Positions 24,226-32,915 of a stretch of DNA of 64,000 bases are shown here, piece by piece (position 1 is the first letter of the stretch; each line of letters begins with the position of its first letter). Under the pieces are notes generated by a model. That model saw only the letters and a program-made list of their open reading frames with translations. It was not told the DNA's origin and did no database searches. The stretch is from Ruania zhangjianzhongii (GTDB taxonomy: Bacteria; Actinomycetota; Actinomycetes; Actinomycetales; Beutenbergiaceae), in the NCBI RefSeq assembly GCF_008000995.1, contig NZ_CP042828.1:1984001-2048000 (forward strand), read 5' to 3'. Both the position numbers and the translations under genes were made by a program.

Positions 24226-25149
24226 ATGACCGGACTGGCCGCAAGCACTAGCACCCCCACCGTGCGGCGCCGCCGCGCCGTCAGTGACCGGCGGGCCTTC
24301 GCTGGGTGGTGGTTCCTCACCCCGTTCCTCATCGTCTTCCTGATCAGTTTCGTCGCGCCCATCCTCTACGCGGTCTACCTCAGCGTGTTCCGTAGCCAGC
24401 TGATCGGCGGAAACGCCTTCGTCGGCCTGGAGAACTATGCGCGCGCCCTTCAGGATCCACAGTTCTGGTCGGGGGTCGGGAGGGTCTCTCTGCTCCTGGT
24501 GCTGCAAGTACCGCTGCTGCTGATCATTGCGCTGGCAGCGGCACTGGCATTGGACAGTGGCAAGTTGCGCGGGATGGCATTCTTCCGGATCTCGATCTTC
24601 TTGCCCTATGCGGTTCCTGCCGTGGTGGCGACCCTCATCTGGGGGTTCATGTACGGTACGAACTTCGGCCTGGTGGGCAACCTCAACGATATCTTCAGTA
24701 CCAGCCTGCCGAATCCGCTCGCACCGAGCAATGTTCTTGGTGCGATTGCGAACATCCTGATCTGGGGAAACGTCGGCTACAACATGCTGATCTTCTACGC
24801 TGCGCTTCGTGTGATCCCGACCGAACTCTATGAGGCTGCTGCGATTGACGGTGCCGGTCAGTTCCGAATTATCACCGCGATCAAGCTTCCGGCGATCCGG
24901 GGAGCTCTCGTGATTGCCGCCATCTTCTCGATCATCGGTAGTTTCCAGCTGTTCAACGAGCCGCAGATCTTGCAGCCCATGGCGCCCAACGCGATCCCGA
25001 CGTACTTCAGCCCCAACCTCTACTCCTACAACCTGGCATTCAGTGGCGGGCAACAGAACTACTCGGCGACCGTGGCCATCATCATGGGCGTGGCGACGAT
25101 GGTCGTCGCTTATGCCGTGCAGCTTCGTGGCATGCGGAAGGGGAACTGA
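24226..25149 (+). CDS. Sugar ABC transporter permease (CUT1), probable sialic-acid importer
   Basis: This 307-residue permease has a basic N-terminus, six spans and the EAA loop YEAAAIDGAGQFRIITAIK at about residues 202-220. The order of motifs (FLTPFLIVFLISFVAPILYA, then FLPYAVPAVVATLIWGFMYG) is that of MalF-like subunits. It begins nine bases after the unknown gene and ends two bases before the second permease, all in the operon led by the GntR regulator. It probably imports N-acetylneuraminate or a sialyl-oligosaccharide released by the sialidase. No ATPase gene is present in the operon. Confidence 0.9.
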   Translation: MTGLAASTSTPTVRRRRAVSDRRAFAGWWFLTPFLIVFLISFVAPILYAVYLSVFRSQLIGGNAFVGLENYARALQDPQFWSGVGRVSLLLVLQVPLLLIIALAAALALDSGKLRGMAFFRISIFLPYAVPAVVATLIWGFMYGTNFGLVGNLNDIFSTSLPNPLAPSNVLGAIANILIWGNVGYNMLIFYAALRVIPTELYEAAAIDGAGQFRIITAIKLPAIRGALVIAAIFSIIGSFQLFNEPQILQPMAPNAIPTYFSPNLYSYNLAFSGGQQNYSATVAIIMGVATMVVAYAVQLRGMRKGN

Positions 25150-25151
25150 CC

Positions 25152-26051
25152 ATGGCCGTTGTCACGTCGACGGCCCGGCGCCGCCGCAGCCGAGCGAGGC
25201 AGACCGCTGGGGCCAAGCGCAGCTGGGGACTGACCCTGGGGACCGGAATCGTCCTCATCTACAGCGTGCTTCCGCTGATCTGGCTCATCGTCAACGCCAC
25301 CAAGACGCAGCAGGACCTGCGCAGTTCCTTCGGTCTGTGGTTCGCCCAGGACTTCGCGCTCTTCGACAACATCGCGCGAGCGCTCACCTACGACGACAGC
25401 GTGTTCATCCGCTGGTTCCTCAACACGCTGCTCTACGTGGTTGCCGGCGCCGGCGGGGCGACCCTCATCTCGACCATCGGTGGGTACGGCCTGGCCAAGT
25501 TCGACTTCGCCGGCAAGAAGGCGATCTTTGCGGTGATCATTGGCGCCGTGGCCGTGCCTGGTACCGCTCTGGCAGTACCGACGTTCCTGTTGTTCAGCTC
25601 GGTCCAGCTCACCAACAACCCCCTGTCGGTCATCATCCCCTCGCTTGTTGCACCGTTCGGTCTTTACCTCATGTGGGTCTACAGTACGGACGCTATCCCG
25701 GTCGACCTTCTCGACGCCGCTCGGATCGACGGCGCCGGTGAGTTCAAGATCTTCCGCAGGATCGGCCTGCCTCTCCTGGGCCCGGGCATCGTGACCGTGC
25801 TGCTGTTTACCACAGTGGCGAACTGGAACAATTATTTTCTTCCATTGATCATGATCCGGAACCCCGATTGGTACCCGTTGACCGTGGGAATCAACTCGTG
25901 GAACACGCAGGCATCCACCGCCGGTGGCGAGGCGATATTCGACCTGGTCATCACCGGGTCCCTGTTGATGATTATCCCGATCATCGTGATCTTCCTCTAT
26001 CTCCAACGCTATTGGCAGTCGGGCCTAGCCGCAGGAGGCGTGAAGCAGTAG
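25152..26051 (+). CDS. Sugar ABC transporter permease (CUT1), second subunit
   Basis: The 299-residue protein is the MalG-like partner: a very basic N-terminus, six spans, the conserved YGLAKFDFAGKKAIF segment, and the EAA loop LLDAARIDGAGEFKIFRRIG at about residues 181-200, followed by LPLLGPG. WNNYFLPLIMIRNPDWYPLTVG near the C-terminus is also typical. It should form the translocation pore with the preceding permease. The start ATG is two bases after the previous stop, so the two are translated together. Confidence 0.9.
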   Translation: MAVVTSTARRRRSRARQTAGAKRSWGLTLGTGIVLIYSVLPLIWLIVNATKTQQDLRSSFGLWFAQDFALFDNIARALTYDDSVFIRWFLNTLLYVVAGAGGATLISTIGGYGLAKFDFAGKKAIFAVIIGAVAVPGTALAVPTFLLFSSVQLTNNPLSVIIPSLVAPFGLYLMWVYSTDAIPVDLLDAARIDGAGEFKIFRRIGLPLLGPGIVTVLLFTTVANWNNYFLPLIMIRNPDWYPLTVGINSWNTQASTAGGEAIFDLVITGSLLMIIPIIVIFLYLQRYWQSGLAAGGVKQ

Positions 26052-26107
26052 TCCCGATATCTCGCTCGTCATCGACGAGCGCACAACGAAGTGAAAGGAA
26101 ATGTGCT

Positions 26108-27451
26108 GTGAAACTCAAGAAATCACGACGCACCACGATCGCTGTTGCCGGCGTTGCCGCATCCGCGCTTCTGCTCGCCGCCTGTAGCTCTGGCACCGAT
26201 GGCGGTGGCGGCGATAGCGGCGGTGCCGAACCCATCGATGCTGAACAGGTCGCCGAGGAGGGCGGCGACTTGCTCATCTGGGGATGGGGCAACGCGATGG
26301 AACCCATGGTCGAGGGCTTCATGGAGGCCTACCCGAACGTCAATGCCGAGCTGGTCAACGTTGGTACCGGAACCGACCACTACACCGCCGTGGAGAATGC
26401 CATCCAGGCGGGATCGGGGATCCCGGATGTCATCGTCATGGAGTACCAGGCGGTTTCTCAGTTCGCGCTGAACGGTACGCTCGCCGACCTGTCCGGCTAC
26501 GGGGCGGACCAGTACACGGATACGTTCACACCGGGCACCTGGGACGCCGTGCAGTTCGACGACGGCATCTACACGCTGCCGATGAGCTCGGGTCCGATGG
26601 CGCTCTTCTACAACCAGTCGGTCTTCGATGAGCACAACATCGACGTCCCCGAGACCTGGGAGGAGTTCCTCGAGGCAGGGCGGGCCTTGAAGGAGGCCGA
26701 CCCGAACGCCTATATCGCCAACGACACCGGCTCGGCGAACCTGCTCCAGGGACTGATGTGGCAGCAGGGCTACCAGCCCTACCAGGTTGACGGCGAGAAT
26801 GTCACGATCAGCTTCGACAGTCCCGAGGTGGAGAACTACACCGCGTTGTGGCAGCAGCTGATCGACGAGGACCTCGTGGCCCCGATCAGCGACTGGAGCG
26901 ACGAGTGGTACCAGGGTCTGGCCGATGGCACGATCGCCACGCTGGTCTCAGGTGCCTGGATGCCCGCGAACTTCGAATCCGGTGTGCAAGGTGCGGCTGG
27001 AGACTGGCGGGTGGCGCCGATGCCTCAGTGGGAGTCGGGAGCGCAGAGCTCTGCCGAGAACGGCGGATCCGGCCTGGGCGTCGTCGACGCCTCGGAGAAC
27101 CAGGAGCTCGCGTACGCGTTCGTCGAGTGGGCGACCACCGGTGACGGCGTCCAGACCCGGCTGAACGACACGTTCCCCGCGACCACTGCTGATCTGGAGT
27201 CTGAGGAGTTCCTCAGCCTGGAGTCGGACTACTTCGGTGGTCAGCGCATCAACGAGATCTTCGCCGAATCGGCTGCGAATGTGCCTGAGGGTTGGTCGTT
27301 CCTGCCCTACCAGGTGTATGCGAACTCGATCCTCAATGACAACATCGGCACTGCCTACACCGGTGATACCCCGCTCGCTGAGGGCCTGCAGAGCTGGCAG
27401 GACGCCCTCGTGGCCTATGGCCAGGACCAGGGCTTCACGGTGAACGGATGA
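26108..27451 (+). CDS. Substrate-binding lipoprotein of the sialic-acid importer
   Basis: The 447-residue protein starts at a GTG with AAAGGAAA upstream and has a lipoprotein signal ending LLLAAC, with the lipidated cysteine at residue 26, followed by a Gly/Ser linker. The mature domain is an SBP_bac_1 type: LLIWGWGNAMEPMVEGFMEA, then IQAGSGIPDVIVMEYQAVSQFA, then GIYTLPMSSGPMALFYNQ and TWEEFLEAGRAL. It is the extracellular receptor for the adjoining permeases. The next gene, a secreted sialidase, would supply its ligand. An inherited link to sialic acid is inferred from context, as this fold serves many sugars. Confidence 0.9.
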   Translation: MKLKKSRRTTIAVAGVAASALLLAACSSGTDGGGGDSGGAEPIDAEQVAEEGGDLLIWGWGNAMEPMVEGFMEAYPNVNAELVNVGTGTDHYTAVENAIQAGSGIPDVIVMEYQAVSQFALNGTLADLSGYGADQYTDTFTPGTWDAVQFDDGIYTLPMSSGPMALFYNQSVFDEHNIDVPETWEEFLEAGRALKEADPNAYIANDTGSANLLQGLMWQQGYQPYQVDGENVTISFDSPEVENYTALWQQLIDEDLVAPISDWSDEWYQGLADGTIATLVSGAWMPANFESGVQGAAGDWRVAPMPQWESGAQSSAENGGSGLGVVDASENQELAYAFVEWATTGDGVQTRLNDTFPATTADLESEEFLSLESDYFGGQRINEIFAESAANVPEGWSFLPYQVYANSILNDNIGTAYTGDTPLAEGLQSWQDALVAYGQDQGFTVNG

Positions 27452-27480
27452 GGCCGGCGATGACGCGGAAGGGACCACAG

Positions 27481-29706
27481 ATGGTGCACCGCAGACATGG
27501 TGCACGAGCGAGGGTCGGCCTTCGGTCGGCGATCGCCGCACTCGCCCTCGGCGCGCTCGGAGTGACGATGGCCGTGACGCCGGCCACCGGCGCACCGGTG
27601 GAGCCGACCGATCCAGGCGATGCCGCGGAGGAGGTCGAGTTCGCCGAGGACGTGATCTTCGAGCGCGGAGAGGACGGCTACTTCTGCTTCCGGATCCCCG
27701 CAGTAGTCGAGACCAACGACGGCACTCTGCTGGCGTTCGCCGAGGGTCGGCGCAGCAGCGGCTGCGACGACTCCGGCGACATCGATACGGTCCTTCGTCG
27801 CTCTCAGGACGGTGGCGATACCTGGGGACCGATCGAGGTCGTCTTCGATGCCGGCGTCGACACCGCGGGTAACCCGACGCCGGTGGTGGACTCCGACAGT
27901 GGCCGTATCGCTCTTATTACCACCCACAACCCGGCGCTGAATCACAACCTGCGCACGCCCTACCTGCAGTACTCGGAAGACGATGGCGCCACCTGGAGTG
28001 AGCCTGAGGACATCGGTGACGACATCACCGACCCGGACTGGGAGAAGTGGCTGGCGACTGGTCCGGGTGCCGGAATCCAGCTCGATCACGGCCCGCACGC
28101 GGGCCGGATGGTCATCGGGATGAATCACGAGGGCTACATCTTTGGTTCGGAGTCCCACCAGACCGGGGCCAGCCTGGCCTACAGCGATGACGGCGGACTG
28201 ACCTGGCAGCACGGCGCTGAGGCCGACCTCGACCCTGCCGAACTCAAGCCGCAGGAACTGACCCTGGCTGAGCTTCCCGACGGCCAGATCCTGGTCTCGG
28301 GCAGGGACCAGCACGGGGCGGCCGAGGGCACCCGGGCGTTCACCACCAGCTCCGACGGTGGGGAGTCCTTCGACGGTGCCTTCGAGAACGACCCTGACCT
28401 GCAGACGCCCGTCTCGCAAGGGTCGATGACGAGTTTCGTGGACGCCGACGGCACCGAGCGAGTGCTGTTCTCCGGAGGTTCACATCCCCGCTCCCGCGTC
28501 GTCCTCTCGGTGCGGTCCTCCTTCGACGGCGGCGCCACCTGGCAGACCTGGGACGAGGGGCGCGTAGTCAACTGGGGCAACGCGGGCTACTCGGACCTCC
28601 TCGCCGTGTCGGACGGCACCCTGGCTCTCGCCTACGAGACGGGCGAGGAGGACGCCTACCGGGAGATTCGGGTCGCACGTTTCAACAGCGCCTACCTGGA
28701 CTCTGCGAACGAGGAGGCGCCCGGCGTGATCGAGCACCCGCCCGGGCCGACCACTCCGGATGTCTCTCCGCGTGAGAACACCGCCTACGTGCGCGGCGAG
28801 CCGCACATCGTCGACGGTGTCCACGAGAGCGCCTTCGAGTTCGACCTGGCCGCCGGCGACGGCGACTTCGACGACCGGGTGGACGTGCCCTACGGGCCTG
28901 ATGTCGATCTGGACGACTCGGACTTCACCATCTCGACCTGGTTCCGGTACGGCGAGGAGAGCCATGACCAGACCCTGGTCTGGGCATACCACATGGGCAG
29001 CGGGCTTCCCGGCCTGTGGATCCGCGCCGAGCCTGGCTCCGACCGGGTCCGGGCCATGCTCGGCACCGAGACCGGTGATCTGACCCTGACCACCGAGGGT
29101 GCCTACAACGACCAGGAGTGGCACCACCTCGCCATGACCCGCACGGCAGACACGGTCCAGCTGTGGGTCGACGGCGAAGTCGCCGCCGAAGGCTCGGCAC
29201 CGCAGGGGTCGATCACCAGAGGTGGCGAGTTACTCGGCATTGACGGCTTCTTCTTCGGCCAGCGTCTCGACGGCGTCAACCGGCTCGCCGGTGCCATGGA
29301 CGATGTCCGCATCTACGACGTCGCTCTCGGCACCCAGCAGATCGGTGCACTGGCCGACGGCGAGACTGGGCTCGATGCTGAGGAAGACCTGCGCCTGCAT
29401 CTCCCCTTCGATGAGGTCACCGATGGCGATGAGCCCTCGGATCCGACCGAACGGCTCACCCGTCTCGCGGACGCCGTGACGGAGTACGTGGCTGCCGGTG
29501 ATATCGAAGGCCCGGTGGTGAACCGTCTGACACGCGCCGTGGAGCAGGCGCAGCGGCATTGGGAGAATGATCGGTCCAGGCCTGGGATCAGAGCGCTGGA
29601 GCGTTTTGTCCGCGGCCTGGAGAACCCGAACAACTCCGACGCCGTGACCGAGGCAGCCAGCATCGACCTGCGGGACCAGGCCACTGCCGTCATCGACAAC
29701 TGGTAG
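27481..29706 (+). CDS. nanH: Secreted exo-alpha-sialidase (GH33) with LamG-like domain
   Basis: This enzyme of about 741 residues would release terminal sialic acid outside the cell. After a long signal peptide, the GH33 propeller has the YFCFRIPAVV motif whose Arg binds the carboxylate, the acid/base Asp in SGDIDTVLRRSQ, several Asp-boxes (SQDGGDTWG, SEDDGATWS, SDDGGLTW, SFDGGATW) and the nucleophile tyrosine in GNAGYSDLL. A concanavalin-like LamG domain (about residues 438-637, with DFTISTWFRYG and EWHHLAMTR) and a helical C-terminal tail follow. No LPXTG anchor is present. The ATG at 27481 is preferred because GGAAGGGA is six bases upstream; an ATG at 27448 overlapping the previous stop is possible. 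Confidence 0.9.
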   Translation: MVHRRHGARARVGLRSAIAALALGALGVTMAVTPATGAPVEPTDPGDAAEEVEFAEDVIFERGEDGYFCFRIPAVVETNDGTLLAFAEGRRSSGCDDSGDIDTVLRRSQDGGDTWGPIEVVFDAGVDTAGNPTPVVDSDSGRIALITTHNPALNHNLRTPYLQYSEDDGATWSEPEDIGDDITDPDWEKWLATGPGAGIQLDHGPHAGRMVIGMNHEGYIFGSESHQTGASLAYSDDGGLTWQHGAEADLDPAELKPQELTLAELPDGQILVSGRDQHGAAEGTRAFTTSSDGGESFDGAFENDPDLQTPVSQGSMTSFVDADGTERVLFSGGSHPRSRVVLSVRSSFDGGATWQTWDEGRVVNWGNAGYSDLLAVSDGTLALAYETGEEDAYREIRVARFNSAYLDSANEEAPGVIEHPPGPTTPDVSPRENTAYVRGEPHIVDGVHESAFEFDLAAGDGDFDDRVDVPYGPDVDLDDSDFTISTWFRYGEESHDQTLVWAYHMGSGLPGLWIRAEPGSDRVRAMLGTETGDLTLTTEGAYNDQEWHHLAMTRTADTVQLWVDGEVAAEGSAPQGSITRGGELLGIDGFFFGQRLDGVNRLAGAMDDVRIYDVALGTQQIGALADGETGLDAEEDLRLHLPFDEVTDGDEPSDPTERLTRLADAVTEYVAAGDIEGPVVNRLTRAVEQAQRHWENDRSRPGIRALERFVRGLENPNNSDAVTEAASIDLRDQATAVIDNW

Positions 29707-29724
29707 CCGCGGGCCATCGCGACC

Positions 29725-29769
29725 GAGTGGGGCCGACGTGGGTGGGACTCACCCTCGTCGGCCCCACTC
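29725..29769 (+). terminator. Hairpin terminator after the sialidase gene
   Basis: GAGTGGGGCCGACG (29725-29738) is perfectly complementary to 29756-29769, and GGGTG/CACCC add five inner pairs after one T-T mismatch. The stem is therefore about 19 bp with a five-base loop. No T-run follows, as is common in high-GC actinobacteria. It lies 18 bp after the stop codon of the last gene of the sialic-acid operon. Confidence 0.75.
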
Positions 29770-29924
29770 CCAGGGGTTGATGACCTGGAGGCCACAGCCG
29801 TCGAAGGCCGCATGTTATTTCGGCGCTCGACGCGTGTGTGCGGACAGGTTCCGGACCGTCAACGTGGCAATGGTCCCGCCAAGGATGCATGCGATGCCAG
29901 CAATGCGCGCACCGGAACCTTTCA

Positions 29925-29930
29925 TAAGAT
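29925..29930 (+). promoter_or_regulatory. -10 box of a probable leaderless promoter (SDR cluster)
   Basis: TAAGAT fits the TANNNT -10 consensus and lies six bases before the ATG at 29937. There is no purine-rich Shine-Dalgarno element in the gap. It is the only promoter-like signal in front of the four-gene cluster. Confidence 0.55.
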
Positions 29931-29936
29931 GCTCGG

Positions 29937-30893
29937 ATGACGACAACTGCACTGGTCACCGGGGCGAGCGGGTTCCTCGGCGGCTACGTCGTCAGCGAGC
30001 TGCGCGAACATGGCTACCGAGTGATCGCCACCGGCCGCAACTCCGCCGCCCTGCCCACCGGCGGGCCCACGATCGCCGGGGACCTGGATGCCCTTGCCAC
30101 CACCACAGCCCCCGCCGACCTGGTGATCCACTGCGCCGCCCTCTCCACCCCCTGGGGCCGCTGGGCCGAGTTCGAACATGCCAACGTCACCGGCACCGAC
30201 CGGGTGCTCACCTACGCCCGCCGCAACGGCGTGCGCCGGATCGTGCACGTCTCCTCGCCGAGCATCTACGCCGCTGCCCGGCACGCCACGAACATCTCTG
30301 AGCACCAGGTGGACCCCGGCAACCGGTTGAACGGCTACATCCGCTCCAAGATCGCCGCCGAAGCCCTGCTCCAGCGCAGCCGCCAGCACTCCGGCAGCCC
30401 CGAGATCGTCATCCTCCGCCCCCGCGGGATCATCGGCGCCGGCGACCCCAGCCTGGTACCCCGCCTCCTCGAGGTACACGAGAAGATCGGCACCCCACTC
30501 TTCGACGGCGGCCGCGCCCTGATCGACCTCACCTCCGTGCAGAACGTCGCCACTGCGCTCCGCCAGGCCGCTGAGACCCCCGGCATCGACGGCGAAGCCT
30601 TCAACCTCACCAACGGCGACCCCCGACCGTTCCGCGACCTCCTCGACCAGCTCTTCACCGTGCTCGGCCGGACCCCGCGCTACCGCAGCCTGCCTACGCG
30701 GCCCCTCTACGCCGTCGCCGGCCTGCTGGAGAAGATCTACGGACACCTGCCCGGCTACCCCGAACCCCCGCTGACCCGCTACACCCTCAGCACCATCGCC
30801 TACGCCCAGACCCTGGACATCACCAAGGCCCGCACCCTGCTCGGCTACGCGCCCCACGTGAGTCTGGACGAGAGCCTGGCCGCGTATGTCTGA
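29937..30893 (+). CDS. NAD(P)-dependent epimerase/dehydrogenase, extended SDR (OleD-like)
   Basis: The 318-residue protein is an extended short-chain dehydrogenase: the nucleotide-binding motif TGASGFLGG is at residues 8-16, and the catalytic pair is Y134/K138 in GYIRSK. The region after HVSSPSIYAA and the RPRGIIGAGDPSLVPRLL motif resembles the 3-beta-hydroxysteroid-dehydrogenase branch, which also contains OleD, the reductase of head-to-head hydrocarbon synthesis. It overlaps the next gene by eight bases and starts a cluster that ends with a KAS III enzyme, so reduction of a condensed beta-ketoacyl product is a reasonable role. No enzyme of this exact context has, to my knowledge, been assigned. 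Confidence 0.85.
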   Translation: MTTTALVTGASGFLGGYVVSELREHGYRVIATGRNSAALPTGGPTIAGDLDALATTTAPADLVIHCAALSTPWGRWAEFEHANVTGTDRVLTYARRNGVRRIVHVSSPSIYAAARHATNISEHQVDPGNRLNGYIRSKIAAEALLQRSRQHSGSPEIVILRPRGIIGAGDPSLVPRLLEVHEKIGTPLFDGGRALIDLTSVQNVATALRQAAETPGIDGEAFNLTNGDPRPFRDLLDQLFTVLGRTPRYRSLPTRPLYAVAGLLEKIYGHLPGYPEPPLTRYTLSTIAYAQTLDITKARTLLGYAPHVSLDESLAAYV

Positions 30894-31659
30894 GCTGCGC
30901 GCCTACACCTGCGGTCGCACCCAGCACGACGTCGCTCAGCTGATCGCCGGCCACCCTCGCGAACGACGCACATTTGCGTCCACGGTGTTCTGCTACACGT
31001 CCGGGGACCGCCGCGTCCTGTTCGACACCGGCTACGCGCCGCAGCCCTGGCGCACCGGTCTGGCCGGACGCCTCTACCAACGGCTCCTACCGCCGGACCT
31101 GCCACCGGAGCAAGAGATCGCCGCCCAGCTCGACCCGGCCAGCATCACCCATGTGGTGCTCTCCCACCTGCACCCGGACCACATCGGCGGCCTGCGCCAC
31201 TTTCCCCACGCCGCCCTCGTCCTACACCGCGGTCTCCTCGCCACGCTCGCGAACCCCCGGCTGCGCGAGGGCCTGCTCCCCGGCCTGCTCCCGGACTGGT
31301 TCGCCGACGCCACCCGCGATCCCGGCACCGTGATCGTCGACCAGTTCACCCCAGGCCCGTTCGGCCTGGACACCTGTGACCTGTTCGGCGACGGCAGCTA
31401 CCAGCTGGTGGACCTACCCGGGCACGCCCGCGGCCACCTCGGCGCCCTGATCGAGGGCCGTGTGCTGCTCGCCGGGGACGCCGCCTGGGGCCGGGACCTG
31501 CTCGGTGAGGTGGAACAGATGCGCGCGGTGCCGCGCTGGATCACGCACGACGGCGCAGCTCACCTGGCCACGTCCGGTCGCCTCCTCGAGGCCGAACGCG
31601 GGGGAGCGCGGCTGCTCTTCTCCCACGACGACCACCCCAGCGGGGTGAACCTGCTGTGA
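30886..31659 (+). CDS. Metallo-beta-lactamase-fold hydrolase
   Basis: The 257-residue protein has the zinc-binding motif HLHPDH at residues 94-99, the later histidine in LPGHARGHLG, the bridging aspartate in LLAGDAAWG and a C-terminal FSHDDH, so all metal ligands are present. It lacks a signal peptide. The N-terminus resembles lactonase and quorum-quenching type members (RVLFDTGYAP), which hydrolyse lactones, thioesters or phosphoesters. The overlap with both neighbours places it inside the pathway. Cleavage of a thioester or beta-lactone intermediate made by the neighbouring enzymes is a possible function, offered as inference only. Confidence 0.88.
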   Translation: MSELRAYTCGRTQHDVAQLIAGHPRERRTFASTVFCYTSGDRRVLFDTGYAPQPWRTGLAGRLYQRLLPPDLPPEQEIAAQLDPASITHVVLSHLHPDHIGGLRHFPHAALVLHRGLLATLANPRLREGLLPGLLPDWFADATRDPGTVIVDQFTPGPFGLDTCDLFGDGSYQLVDLPGHARGHLGALIEGRVLLAGDAAWGRDLLGEVEQMRAVPRWITHDGAAHLATSGRLLEAERGGARLLFSHDDHPSGVNLL

Positions 31660-32915
31660 GCAAGCTGCGCACCGCCGTCGTGCTGGCGAAGACCCGATGG
31701 GGCCCGCGCCCGCGCACCCGCGCGGCCCTGGAGCGCTACCAGCAGCGCCGGATCCGCAAGCACCTGCGCTTCCTGCGCGCCCGCTCTCCGTTCTACGCGC
31801 ACGTGTACGCCCTCACCGACGCGCCGGTGATGGACAAGGCCATGATGATGGCGCACTTCGACCGGCTGAACACAGTCGGCGTGCGCCGCACCGACGCCGA
31901 GGCCCTGGCCCTGGCAGCCGAGCGCAGCCGCGACTTCGCGCCGATGCTGGACACGATCGCCGTCGGGCTGTCCTCCGGCACCTCCGGGCACCGCGGCCTG
32001 TTCCTGGTCAGCCCCGCCGACCGGGACGCCTGGGCCGGCACTGTCCTCGCCCAGACCTTGCCGCCGGGGCTGACCGGGCACCGGATCGCCCTGTTCCTGC
32101 GTGCGAACAACGCCCTGTACGAGACGGTCCGCTCGAAGCTGGTGGACTTTCGCTACTACGACCTGACCGTGCCGATCACCCAGCACCTGGCGGACCTGGC
32201 CGCGTACGCCCCGACCATCCTGGTGGCGCCACCCTCGGTGCTGCGGCTGCTCGCCGACGCCGGCCACGAGCTGGGCGACCTGCAGCGGGTGTACTCGGTG
32301 GCCGAAGTGCTCGATCCCGGCGAAGCCGAGACCTTCGCCACAGCGTTCGGCCAGGAGCGCCTGCACCAGCTGTACCAGTGCACCGAAGGCTTCCTCGCCC
32401 ACACCTGCGCCCGTGGGGTGCTGCACCTGAACGAGCAACAGGTGCTGATCGAGCCGGAGTGGCTGGACGAGGACCGGTTCGTGCCGGTGGTGACCGACTT
32501 CTCCCGCCGTACCCAGCCGATCGTGCGCTACCGGCTGAACGATGTGCTGGTCGCTCGCCGGGGCCGGTGCGCCTGCGGCAGTGTGCTGCGCGCGATCGAG
32601 CGGATCGAGGGCCGCGCGGACGACACGCTGCTCCTCGGCGGCGCCGTGGTGTTTGCCGACCTGGTCTCCCGCGCGGTGATCGCCGCCGACGGGTTCACCG
32701 AGTACCGGGTGGTGCAGACCGGGCCGGCGAACCTTGAGGTGCACCTGGACGACCTGTCGGCCGCTCCCGCGGTGCGCGCCGAGCTCGATGCGCTCTGGCA
32801 GCGGCTCGGAATCGTGGCGCCGAGCACCGAGTTTCTGCCGTATGCTGCCGATCCGGCGGTGAAACGGCGCCGAGTACGGAGGGACTGGCAGGGGGCTGAG
32901 GATGCGGCAGTGTGA
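31656..32915 (+). CDS. F390-synthetase-like adenylate-forming enzyme
   Basis: The 419-residue protein resembles the PaaK/F390-synthetase group of adenylate-forming enzymes. The nucleotide-binding loop is SSGTSG at residues 106-111, and later motifs are YQCTEGFLA (the acidic turn that binds AMP and Mg) and PIVRYRLNDVLVARRGRCACG with a Cys-rich turn as in CoF synthetases. It is shorter than usual acyl-CoA ligases because the C-terminal lid domain is reduced. It would activate a carboxylate as an acyl-adenylate, analogous to OleC, which makes a beta-lactone from a beta-hydroxy acid. GTG start overlaps the previous TGA, and the gene overlaps the KAS III gene by 14 bases. Confidence 0.82.
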   Translation: MSKLRTAVVLAKTRWGPRPRTRAALERYQQRRIRKHLRFLRARSPFYAHVYALTDAPVMDKAMMMAHFDRLNTVGVRRTDAEALALAAERSRDFAPMLDTIAVGLSSGTSGHRGLFLVSPADRDAWAGTVLAQTLPPGLTGHRIALFLRANNALYETVRSKLVDFRYYDLTVPITQHLADLAAYAPTILVAPPSVLRLLADAGHELGDLQRVYSVAEVLDPGEAETFATAFGQERLHQLYQCTEGFLAHTCARGVLHLNEQQVLIEPEWLDEDRFVPVVTDFSRRTQPIVRYRLNDVLVARRGRCACGSVLRAIERIEGRADDTLLLGGAVVFADLVSRAVIAADGFTEYRVVQTGPANLEVHLDDLSAAPAVRAELDALWQRLGIVAPSTEFLPYAADPAVKRRRVRRDWQGAEDAAV

